Position numbers and translations under genes: made by a program
Notes under the pieces: model-generated
The model's database searches: none
What the model was told of the DNA's origin: nothing
The model's input: the letters and a program-made list of their open reading frames with translations, nothing else
Assembly (NCBI GenBank): GCA_900550615.1
Contig: URSX01000055.1
Location: 1 to 11,379 of the forward strand
Length of the DNA stretch: 11,379 bases
Origin: an uncultured Eubacteriales bacterium
GTDB lineage: Bacteria; Bacillota; Clostridia; Oscillospirales; Oscillospiraceae
Direction of reading: 5' to 3'
Shown here: piece after piece, positions 1-5,573 of the stretch
Layout: each line of letters begins with the position of its first letter
Position numbering within the stretch: position 1 is the first letter of the stretch

Positions 1-308
1 CCCTCCTCCTTGCGCAGGTTCTCCTCCACCTTGATCTGAGTGGCGATGCCGGCGTGGTCTGTGCCGGGCAGCCACAGGGCCTCATAGCCCTGCATCCGCT
101 TAAAGCGGGTAAGGATGTCCTGCAAAGTCGCGTCCATGGCGTGGCCCATGTGCAGCTGGCCGGTGACGTTGGGGGGCGGCATAACGATGGAAAACGGCTT
201 CTTATCAGGATCAGGCTTTGCCTTGAAGCATCCGCCGTCCATCCACATCTTGTAGATCCGGGGCTCCACGTCCCGGGGGTCATAGACCTTGGGCAATTCT
301 TTTTTCAT
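1..308 (-). CDS. valS: Valyl-tRNA synthetase, N-terminal part (gene continues beyond window start)
   Basis: Class I aminoacyl-tRNA synthetase that charges tRNA-Val with valine in the cytoplasm. Only the first 102 codons lie in the window. The protein begins MKKELPKVYDP. It contains the class I signature region PPPNVTGQLHMGHA at about residues 44-57, with the ATP-binding HxGH motif at H53-M54-G55-H56 (plus-strand bases 141-152). PGTDHAGIATQ follows at residues 81-91, which is typical of the ValS/IleS/LeuS subgroup and closest to ValS. The ATG at 308-306 is preceded by AAAGGAGAA (plus-strand 315-323) at good spacing. The gene is transcribed leftward behind a T-box leader whose specifier codon reads valine, which independently supports ValS over IleS or LeuS. 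The editing domain, KMSKS motif and anticodon domain lie outside the window. Confidence 0.96.
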   Translation of the reverse strand, partial: MKKELPKVYDPRDVEPRIYKMWMDGGCFKAKPDPDKKPFSIVMPPPNVTGQLHMGHAMDATLQDILTRFKRMQGYEALWLPGTDHAGIATQIKVEENLRKEE

Positions 309-341
309 GTCGAGTTCTCCTTTTCCGGTATTCGGCAAAAC

Positions 342-381
342 AAAAAGGCCCGCTCCGTTTTGCCGTAAAGCAAAACAGGGC
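342..381 (-). terminator. Regulated intrinsic terminator of the valS T-box leader
   Basis: On the minus strand a stem formed by GCCC plus GTTTTGC pairs with GCAAAAC plus GGGC, with a few mismatched bases between the two helices. A five-U run (plus-strand A342-A346) follows directly. It lies just downstream of the T-box element, where it would compete with the antiterminator that forms when uncharged tRNA binds. Confidence 0.88.
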
Positions 382-593
382 GAACCGAATACAGTCCGTG
401 GTACCACCTGTGTTCGGAGGTCCTCCCTCCGCACTCAAAACCGATAACGGCGGCAGCCGCTGCCGCTTGCCTTAGCTGGGCGACAGAACTCCGGAGCGAC
501 TTCCTCCCCGCCCTCACAGAAGCTTACACCGACCGCTTCCTCTCTCGGCATCCTGCGTGGGAGTACTGCTCTCCATCCTCGTCTTTTGCAATA
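342..593 (-). promoter_or_regulatory. T-box riboswitch leader of valS (valine specifier GUC)
   Basis: Untranslated leader that senses uncharged tRNA-Val and allows readthrough into valS. Three parts are visible on the minus strand. The conserved T-box AGGTGGTACCACGGA lies at 409-395; its UGGU bulge would pair with a tRNA 3' end of ACCA, which fits the A discriminator of tRNA-Val. The Stem I distal region, with AGAGAGGAAGC and GGTGTAAGCTTC, lies at about 550-520. The specifier loop context GAA-GTC-GCTCCGGAG places GTC (Val) at 500-498, in the usual frame after GAA. A terminator hairpin with a U run ends the leader 34 bases before the ATG. The 5' boundary is estimated from the promoter; the helices were assigned by eye, not folded. 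Confidence 0.93.
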
Positions 594-599
594 TAGCGT

Positions 600-628
600 A
601 TTTTACTGTATCTTCCTGCGGAAGTCAA
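600..628 (-). promoter_or_regulatory. Sigma-70-type promoter of valS
   Basis: On the minus strand TTGACT (628-623) and TAAAAT (605-600) are separated by exactly 17 bp. The predicted transcript start, about 7 bases downstream near 593, falls right before the first recognisable Stem I bases of the T-box leader, which supports the assignment. Confidence 0.8.
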
Positions 629-983
629 GAGCAAATCTGCACGGCACACATTGTATTATAATGTATTTTTCCCCTGTATAGACCCCTCCCGTATTTTCCG
701 TCCCGCTTCTTTTCCCACCGGCAGAGCCGCCGGATGCAGGCGCAATCGTCAGTTTTTGTGCTATACGCCTCATTTTTGCAAGATTACTTTCAAAACATTG
801 CATGTTTTGCGGAAATTGTCATAAGATATTTTAATACCGAAATAATCATTTCCGGGTCGGTTTTCTCCGATAAAATCACATTTTTGGCACAGGAAATGTA
901 TTTTCCGGCAAGTGTGAAGTCTTTGCGGCCGCCGGACCAAAAATTCTTCCAAATAAAAAAAATAAAAAAATCGCAATTAGAAC
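629..983. other. Divergent intergenic region, AT-rich, no gene seen
   Basis: This stretch separates the leftward valS promoter from the rightward TRAP promoter. Short open frames cross it on both strands, but none has a convincing ribosome binding site, a recognisable product or a terminator. The composition is clearly AT-richer than the flanking genes. It ends in an A-rich tract (about 951-970) immediately upstream of the TRAP -35 element, in the position of an UP element. A TATAAT hexamer at 657-662 has no acceptable -35 partner. A 19-bp dyad lies at 791-809. Confidence 0.7.
791..809. repeat. Perfect inverted repeat CAAAACAT-TGC-ATGTTTTG
   Basis: Two 8-base arms are perfectly complementary around a 3-base centre. 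The element lies inside the gene-free region, about 175 bp upstream of the -35 box of the TRAP-TAXI promoter and about 165 bp upstream of the valS -35 box. No U run follows it on either strand, so it is not a normal terminator. Its size and symmetry suit a dimeric DNA-binding regulator, but no regulator gene is in the window and the role is unproven. Confidence 0.5.
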
Positions 984-1012
984 TTGCAAACTATCGGGAA
1001 ATGCGATACAAT
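984..1012 (+). promoter_or_regulatory. Sigma-70-type promoter of the TRAP-TAXI unit
   Basis: TTGCAA (984-989) and TACAAT (1007-1012) are separated by exactly 17 bp, with an A-rich tract just upstream. The expected start of transcription is near 1019, which would place a perfect hairpin (1020-1038) at the extreme 5' end of the mRNA. Confidence 0.82.
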
Positions 1013-1019
1013 AAACCTA

Positions 1020-1038
1020 CCGCGATCCGCTATCGCGG
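1020..1038 (+). other. Hairpin at the 5' end of the TRAP mRNA
   Basis: A perfect 7-bp inverted repeat, CCGCGAT and ATCGCGG, encloses the 5-base loop CCGCT. It begins within about a base of the predicted transcript start and lies 20 bases ahead of the ribosome binding site AAGGGAGA (1059-1066). It could be a 5' mRNA-stabilising hairpin or, as DNA, a small operator. It does not sequester the ribosome binding site as drawn. Confidence 0.55.
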
Positions 1039-1072
1039 AAAGAGGATAAAAATTTTTTAAGGGAGAATTACT

Positions 1073-2056
1073 ATGAAAAAGTTTTTTGCACTTCTTCTGG
1101 CTCTGGTCATGTCCCTGAGCCTGTTCGCCTGCGGCAGCAAAAGCGGCGGCGAGTCCAAGACCAAGATGCGCTTCGTCACCGGCGGTGAGTCCGGCACCTA
1201 TTATGCCTTCGGCAGCGTCATCGCTCAGCACGCCACCAACAACGCCGGCATCGACGTCGTGGGTCTGGTAGGCAACGGTTCCAAGTCCAACGTGGAAGAG
1301 CTGGAAGCCGGCAATGCGGAGCTGGCCTTCTGCCAGTCCGACGTTATGGCTTATGCCTATAACGGCACCAACATCTTTGACAAGAAGATTGATTGCTTCT
1401 CCACCGTGGCCGCCCTCTATGCCGAGCAGGTGCAGATCGTCACTGTGGATCCCAGCATCAAGACCGTGGCCGACCTGGCCGGTAAGAATGTCTCCGTGGG
1501 TCAGGCCGGCTCCGGCGTGTACTTCAACGCCGTGGACATTCTGAGCGCCTATGGCATCGGTGATTTGGATGCCGATGGTAAGTTCACCAAGATTAACGCC
1601 ACCTATCAGTCCTTCGGTGACAGCGCCGATGCTCTGAAGGATGGCAAGATCGATGCCGCCTTTATCGTGGCGGGTGCTCCCACCACCGCTATCGTGGACC
1701 TCTCTACCACCAAGCCTGTTTCCCTGGTTTCTTTGGATGACGAGCACATCGACGCTCTGCTCAAGTCCTCCCCCTATTATTCCAAGTGCACCATCAAGGC
1801 TGACGTGTACGGTCTGGATTCCGACACCACCACCGTGGCCGTGGGCGCTGTAATTCTGGCCCGTGACGATGCCCCCGCCGCCGCCATCAAGGCCCTGTGC
1901 GCCGACATCTTCGACAATGCTTCCAGTCTGGTCAGCAGCCATGCCAAGTATGGTGAGCTGAATCTGGAATATGCCTCCTCCATCACCTCCGTGCCCTATC
2001 ACGCCGGTGCTGTGGAATACTTCGCTGAGCACAACATCACTGTAGCCGGCAAGTAA
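1073..2056 (+). CDS. TAXI-family TRAP transporter solute-binding lipoprotein
   Basis: Extracytoplasmic substrate receptor of a TRAP transporter, delivering its ligand to the membrane permease encoded next. The 327-residue protein has a lipoprotein signal peptide: MKKFF, a hydrophobic stretch to residue 17, then lipobox LFAC with Cys20 as the lipidated residue. That anchors the receptor on the outer face of the membrane, as expected in a Gram-positive cell. TAXI hallmarks follow: TGGESGTYYAFG at about 36-47, NVEELEAGNAELAFCQSD at 73-90, VGQAGSGVYFNA at 142-153 and DGKIDAAFIVAGAP at 190-203. Length is normal for the family. The ATG is preceded by AAGGGAGA at 1059-1066. Known TAXI ligands include glutamate and related acids, but the ligand here cannot be read from the sequence. 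An intercistronic hairpin after this gene suggests the receptor is made in excess over the permease. Confidence 0.93.
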   Translation: MKKFFALLLALVMSLSLFACGSKSGGESKTKMRFVTGGESGTYYAFGSVIAQHATNNAGIDVVGLVGNGSKSNVEELEAGNAELAFCQSDVMAYAYNGTNIFDKKIDCFSTVAALYAEQVQIVTVDPSIKTVADLAGKNVSVGQAGSGVYFNAVDILSAYGIGDLDADGKFTKINATYQSFGDSADALKDGKIDAAFIVAGAPTTAIVDLSTTKPVSLVSLDDEHIDALLKSSPYYSKCTIKADVYGLDSDTTTVAVGAVILARDDAPAAAIKALCADIFDNASSLVSSHAKYGELNLEYASSITSVPYHAGAVEYFAEHNITVAGK

Positions 2057-2093
2057 TTCTGTTCGGATTCTTAACGGTGAAATCAAGTGAGTC

Positions 2094-2122
2094 GACTACG
2101 GCGGAGCCATTCCGCCGTAGTC
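2094..2122 (+). other. Perfect 12-bp intercistronic hairpin between receptor and permease genes
   Basis: The arms GACTACGGCGGA (2094-2105) and TCCGCCGTAGTC (2111-2122) are exact inverted complements around the loop GCCAT. No U run follows, so full termination is unlikely. The likely effects are protection of the receptor mRNA from 3' decay or partial attenuation, either of which would yield more receptor than permease. Bases 2087-2167 stay open in the permease frame, but the hairpin and a strong ribosome binding site show that this part is not translated. Confidence 0.8.
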
Positions 2123-2150
2123 CTCGCTGTCTATATCAATGATTACCCTA

Positions 2151-2159
2151 AAAGGAGGA
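2151..2159 (+). promoter_or_regulatory. Ribosome binding site deciding a TTG start for the permease
   Basis: AAAGGAGGA is a near-perfect anti-16S match placed 8 bases before the in-frame TTG at 2168-2170. The in-frame GTG at 2087 has no comparable site and would add 27 hydrophilic, arginine-rich residues translated through the hairpin. The TTG is therefore the preferred start. Confidence 0.85.
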
Positions 2160-2167
2160 CGCGCCCC

Positions 2168-4216
2168 TTGAGCATCTTTAAGAAAAAAGGCCAGACAGCC
2201 CCTGCGGTGGATACCGCTCCTGCCGCTGACAGCAGCAGTGATCTGGATACCGATCTGGATGAGGTCATGCGCAAGTATGACCGCGAGTCCGCCACCCGCA
2301 TATGGGAAGGCGTGCCTAAGATCATCATTACGGTCATCATGACGGTGTTCTCGCTGTACTGCCTGTACATGACTCTGTTTTCCACTGCCCTGCCCGAGGT
2401 GCGGCTGACCCTGTTTGTAGGCTGCATCATCATTCTGGGTTTCCTGACCTATCCGGCCAAAAAGGGCCATGTGAAGGTCAATTCTCTGCCCTGGTACGAC
2501 ATCGTGCTGATGTTGGTGGGCGCAGGCTGCTTCTTCTACTTCGCGTTCAACGCACTGCCCCTCATCCAGTTGGCCACCCGCATCGAGACCATCCATGTGG
2601 TCATCGGCGTCGTGGGCATTCTGGTGCTGGTGGAGCTGTGCCGCCGCTGCGTGGGCATTCCCATTCTGTGCGTGGTGGGCGCTCTGCTGATCTATACCTT
2701 CTATAATCAGCTCAGCTATAACCCCAGCTTTTACAACGCCCTGAAGAACATAGTATACAAGCTGTTCTACACCACCTCCGGTGTCATCGGCACGCCCATC
2801 AATGTCTGCTTCACCTATATTGTGCTGTTTATCATCTTCGGCGCTTTTCTGGAGCGTACCGGCATTGCCAGTTTCTTCATTGATTTCGCCAACCGCGTAG
2901 CCGGCTGGTCCAGCGGTGGCCCCGCCAAGGTGGCCGTCATTTCCTCCGCTCTGTGCGGCATGGTGTCCGGCTCCTCTGTTGGCAACACCGTGACCACCGG
3001 TTCCGTCACCATCCCCATGATGAAGAAGACCGGTTATAAGCCCGAGTTTGCAGGCGCTGTGGAGGCGGCTGCCTCCACTGGTGGCCAAATCATGCCTCCC
3101 ATCATGGGTGCTGCTGCTTTCCTCATGGCGGAGTATATGGATCTGCCCTATGCCGAGGTGGCTGTAAAGGCCATTCTCCCCGCCGTTCTGTACTTCTCCG
3201 GCATCTTTATCGCCGTCCATCTGGAGGCCAAGAAGCTGGGTCTGAAGGGTATTTCCCGCGCGGAGCTGCCCAAGTGGGGCTATCTGGCCAGGAACTTTTA
3301 TCTGATCCTGCCGCTGGTACTTCTTGTCTGGCTGGTTTCCTCCGGCGCGAAGACCATGGCGACCTCCGCTGCCTACTCCATTCTGGCTGCATTCGTCATC
3401 GGCTTCATCCATTCTCTGGCCGCCAACATCCGGGAGACGAAGGAAGGCTTCGGGAAGGCTCTGTGGATCACTCTCAAGAGCTCCCTCAACTCCGCCGTTG
3501 ATGCTCTGGCATCCGGCGCCAAGGGCGCCATCACCGTGGCTGTGGCCTGCGCCATGGCCGGTATGATCGCCGGTTGCATCACCGTAACGGGCCTGGCCTC
3601 TATCCTCATCAACGCCATTGTGTCCCTGGCCGGCAATGCCACTATCATCGGTCTGGTTCTTACGATGATCTGCTGCATCGTGCTCGGCATGGGTGTGCCC
3701 ACCACGGCCAACTACTGCATCATGGCCTCCACCTGTGCCCCCATCCTGGTGCAGCTGGACTTCCCTGTTGTTGCCGCTCACTTCTTTGTGTTCTACTTCG
3801 GCATCGTGGCGGACATCACGCCCCCCGTGGCCCTGGCCGCCTATGCCGGCTCGGCCATCGCCAAGTCCAACCCAATGAAGACAGGTATCAACGCAACAAA
3901 GTTGGCTATCGCAGCCTTTATCGTGCCGTACATATTTGCCTATAACCCCAGCATGCTCTTCGTTGGCAATGTGGCGTGGTACGATGTACTGCTCATCTCC
4001 GTTACCGCCTTGCTGGGCCTGTTCGGCATTGCCGCAGCTCTCAACGGCCATCTCTTCTGCAAGATCCCCGTGGTGCTGCGCATCGCGCTTGTAGCAGGTG
4101 GTCTGGGTATGATGATCCCCGGACTCGCTTCCGACCTGATCGGTCTGGCGGTGGTCGGTGCCGTGGTGGTGTTCCAGTTCATCGCCGCAAAAAAGAAAAC
4201 CGCTTCTGCCGCGTAG
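2168..4216 (+). CDS. TRAP transporter fused permease (4TM + 12TM, DctQ-DctM-type fusion)
   Basis: Integral membrane subunit that moves the ligand delivered by the TAXI receptor, in this family normally driven by an inward sodium gradient. Starting at TTG gives 682 residues, normal for TRAP permeases with the small (Q) and large (M) parts fused. Residues 1-45 are hydrophilic and acidic. Hydrophobic segments from about 50 to 180 form the Q-like part. The M part follows, with conserved loop motifs GMVSGSSVGNTVTTGS at about 264-279 and STGGQIMPP at about 303-311. A second set in the C-terminal half includes MGVPTTANYCIMAS and GIVADITPPVALAAYAGSA. The paired small-residue loops match the hairpins that form the ion and substrate sites in M subunits. 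The gene is cotranscribed with the receptor and ends 19 bases before a strong terminator. The substrate is not predictable. Confidence 0.94.
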   Translation: MSIFKKKGQTAPAVDTAPAADSSSDLDTDLDEVMRKYDRESATRIWEGVPKIIITVIMTVFSLYCLYMTLFSTALPEVRLTLFVGCIIILGFLTYPAKKGHVKVNSLPWYDIVLMLVGAGCFFYFAFNALPLIQLATRIETIHVVIGVVGILVLVELCRRCVGIPILCVVGALLIYTFYNQLSYNPSFYNALKNIVYKLFYTTSGVIGTPINVCFTYIVLFIIFGAFLERTGIASFFIDFANRVAGWSSGGPAKVAVISSALCGMVSGSSVGNTVTTGSVTIPMMKKTGYKPEFAGAVEAAASTGGQIMPPIMGAAAFLMAEYMDLPYAEVAVKAILPAVLYFSGIFIAVHLEAKKLGLKGISRAELPKWGYLARNFYLILPLVLLVWLVSSGAKTMATSAAYSILAAFVIGFIHSLAANIRETKEGFGKALWITLKSSLNSAVDALASGAKGAITVAVACAMAGMIAGCITVTGLASILINAIVSLAGNATIIGLVLTMICCIVLGMGVPTTANYCIMASTCAPILVQLDFPVVAAHFFVFYFGIVADITPPVALAAYAGSAIAKSNPMKTGINATKLAIAAFIVPYIFAYNPSMLFVGNVAWYDVLLISVTALLGLFGIAAALNGHLFCKIPVVLRIALVAGGLGMMIPGLASDLIGLAVVGAVVVFQFIAAKKKTASAA

Positions 4217-4235
4217 TACTCTCCCTTTTTAAATC

Positions 4236-4276
4236 AGCCGCCGGTTCCCTGTCGGGAACCGGCGGCTCGTTGTTTT
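4236..4276 (+). terminator. Intrinsic terminator of the TRAP-TAXI unit
   Basis: A perfect 14-bp GC-rich stem, AGCCGCCGGTTCCC (4236-4249) with GGGAACCGGCGGCT (4254-4267), has the tetraloop TGTC and is followed by a T-rich tail, CGTTGTTTT. It separates the transporter unit from the ATPase operon. Confidence 0.95.
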
Positions 4277-4306
4277 GAAAGAGTCCTTCCGAAATGATGG
4301 GTGCGT

Positions 4307-4334
4307 TTTTGGAATCTCTGACAGATTTCCAAAA
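4307..4334. repeat. Imperfect inverted repeat upstream of the ATPase promoter
   Basis: TTTTGGAA-TCT and AGA-T-TTCCAAAA form an 8 + 3 bp stem with one bulged T and the loop CTGAC. It lies between the TRAP terminator and the ATPase promoter, about 50 bp ahead of the -35 box. It has no downstream U run. It might be an operator or a structured remnant; the function is unknown. Confidence 0.45.
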
Positions 4335-4340
4335 CTACAT

Positions 4341-4361
4341 TTGCTGCGGATTCCGCCGCAA
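4341..4361. repeat. Second inverted repeat upstream of the ATPase promoter
   Basis: TTGCTGCGG and CCGCCGCAA are complementary at 8 of 9 positions around the 3-base centre ATT. It begins 6 bases after the preceding dyad and ends 20 bases before the -35 box, in the range where activators or repressors bind. No regulator is encoded nearby. Confidence 0.4.
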
Positions 4362-4381
4362 GCAAAAGTGCAAAAAAAGCC

Positions 4382-4410
4382 TTGCAACCTGTGCGCAATA
4401 GATTTATAAT
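4382..4410 (+). promoter_or_regulatory. Sigma-70-type promoter of the V/A-type ATPase operon
   Basis: TTGCAA (4382-4387) and a consensus TATAAT (4405-4410) are separated by exactly 17 bp. The predicted start near 4417 leaves a leader of about 45 bases before atpE. The -35 hexamer and spacer length are identical to those of the TRAP-TAXI promoter. Confidence 0.88.
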
Positions 4411-4461
4411 ACCGACGTATGCACAAACTATTCGGAAAATCCAAACAAGAAGGTGACTACT

Positions 4462-5022
4462 ATGGAACTTCAAATTCAGGACCTCGTTTCATCCATCAAA
4501 AAGGACGGCATCGACAGTGCAAACCAGGAAGCCGCCGCTATTTTGGAGCAGGCCAGAAAGCAGGCAGATGCCATCATCGCCGAGGCCAAGGCCGAAGCGG
4601 ACAAGCTGCTTCAGGATGCAAGATCCGAAACCGAAATGTTCAAAGACAGTGCCCGCCTCAGCGCCGAGCAGGCCAAGCGTGATGCTGTGCTGGCATTCCG
4701 CCAGGAAGTCCAGCGCGAATTTGAGAAGCTTCTGGCTGCTGACGTGAGCAAGGCTCTGGATCAGCAGGCTCTGGCCGCTCTCATCCGCGCAGCGCTGCAG
4801 GGCGAGGACGTGTCCGCCTACACTGTGGAGATCGCACAGGTGACGGATGGCATCCGGCAAGAGCTGGCTCAGGAGCTGAAAAACGGACTGGAGATCCGCC
4901 CCTCCAAGAAGGTCGGGGCCGGTTTCCGGCTGGCTGCCAAGGACGGCTCCGGCTATTTCGACTGCTCTGACGAAGAGATCGCCGAAATGCTCATGCCTTT
5001 CTTCCGGGATACACACCTGTAA
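4462..5022 (+). CDS. atpE: V/A-type ATPase subunit E (peripheral stalk)
   Basis: Peripheral stalk (stator) subunit that links the catalytic head to the membrane part of the rotary ATPase. The 186-residue protein has a long N-terminal helix, residues about 5-95, rich in Ala, Glu, Lys, Gln and Arg (for example EQARKQADAIIAEAKAEA). This is the coiled coil expected of subunit E. A compact globular C-terminal part follows, with the VGAGFRLAAKDG stretch typical of the head-binding domain. I chose the ATG at 4462, behind AAGGTGA at 4450-4456; the in-frame GTG at 4453 lies inside that ribosome binding site. It is the first gene of the operon. Subunit E normally pairs with a second stalk helix (G/H), for which no gene is visible here. 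Little sequence is conserved in this family, so part of the call rests on position. Confidence 0.88.
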   Translation: MELQIQDLVSSIKKDGIDSANQEAAAILEQARKQADAIIAEAKAEADKLLQDARSETEMFKDSARLSAEQAKRDAVLAFRQEVQREFEKLLAADVSKALDQQALAALIRAALQGEDVSAYTVEIAQVTDGIRQELAQELKNGLEIRPSKKVGAGFRLAAKDGSGYFDCSDEEIAEMLMPFFRDTHL

Positions 5023-5033
5023 GGGGGTGCCTC

Positions 5034-5555
5034 ATGGCTTCCTATTACTATCTGATCTCCAGCCTGCCCATGCTTCGGGCCCAGGGTGAACCGCCCATGG
5101 ATTATCCCGCCTTTCTTTCCCAGTGCCGCTCGGCAGTGAACGGGGGCGTGTATAAAACGCTGGAGGAGCTGTCTGTGGGCTCGGACAAGGGCCCACTGCT
5201 GTCCGATTGGGCAAGCTTTTACGGGATGCTTTCCCAGGAGCTGTGCTACCAGCGCAGCGTGAAGCTGGGGCGGCCTTACCCGGTTCCTTCCGACCGTGAC
5301 GCCGGCATTGTGCAGGCCGTCACAGCGGCAGTAAACGCAGAGAACCCTCTGGAGGGTGAGCAGATACTGCTGAACCTGGAATTCCGCCGTCTGGACGACA
5401 TGATCGGCCTGCATAATTTCGATGAGCACGCTCTCTATGGCTATGCCATGAAGCTGCAGCTGCTGGAGCGGCAGAGACTTTTCCAGCATGACCGGGGTAA
5501 GCAGGCCTTTGACGGGCTGATGGACAGCATCCGACAGCAGATTTCCAGTCTATAA
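5034..5555 (+). CDS. DUF2764-like protein of the V-type ATPase operon
   Basis: A 173-residue soluble protein with no signal peptide or membrane segment. The N-terminal YYYLISSLPML at residues 4-14 and the C-terminal region LEFRRLDDMIGLHNFDEHAL, followed by the KLQLLERQRLF helix, fit the family named DUF2764. Its members sit between atpE and atpA in compact bacterial V-type ATPase operons such as those of Chlamydia, Borrelia and Bacteroidetes. The biochemical role is not established. Position and the lack of a subunit C gene suggest that it replaces all or part of C, the adaptor joining the central stalk to the membrane rotor; that is inference. It starts at an ATG 11 bases after atpE, behind GGGGGTG. 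The Pfam name is from memory and was not searched. Confidence 0.82.
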   Translation: MASYYYLISSLPMLRAQGEPPMDYPAFLSQCRSAVNGGVYKTLEELSVGSDKGPLLSDWASFYGMLSQELCYQRSVKLGRPYPVPSDRDAGIVQAVTAAVNAENPLEGEQILLNLEFRRLDDMIGLHNFDEHALYGYAMKLQLLERQRLFQHDRGKQAFDGLMDSIRQQISSL

Positions 5556-5573
5556 CAAAACAGGAGAGTCAAT

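Noticed and set aside
305..517. A 70-codon minus-strand open frame upstream of valS, possible leader peptide
   Set aside because: It lies across the T-box element and terminator, which explain the sequence fully, and no ribosome binding site precedes it.
657..662. Perfect TATAAT hexamer, possible extra promoter
   Set aside because: No -35-like hexamer at 16-18 bp spacing on the plus strand; the overlapping reverse hexamer also lacks a partner.
925..932. GCGGCCGC palindrome in the intergenic region
   Set aside because: An 8-base self-complementary word with no loop or context; most likely chance in a GC-rich patch.
734..1060. A 108-codon plus-strand open frame in the intergenic region
   Set aside because: It crosses the TRAP promoter and 5' hairpin, has no good ribosome binding site, and encodes no recognisable product.
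977..2086. A 369-codon open frame on the minus strand opposite the TAXI receptor gene
   Set aside because: A shadow of the receptor gene. Its 3' end runs into the mapped TRAP promoter region, and the protein is a low-complexity Gly/His/Ile product.
2087..2167. Upstream extension of the permease to the GTG at 2087
   Set aside because: The extension is translated through a 12-bp hairpin, has no ribosome binding site, and competes with a strong site placed correctly for the TTG at 2168.
2096..4051. A 651-codon open frame on the minus strand opposite the permease gene
   Set aside because: It is a shadow of the GC-rich permease frame. Its translation is rich in His, Gly, Asp and Gln with no recognisable domain, and it has no fitting ribosome binding site.
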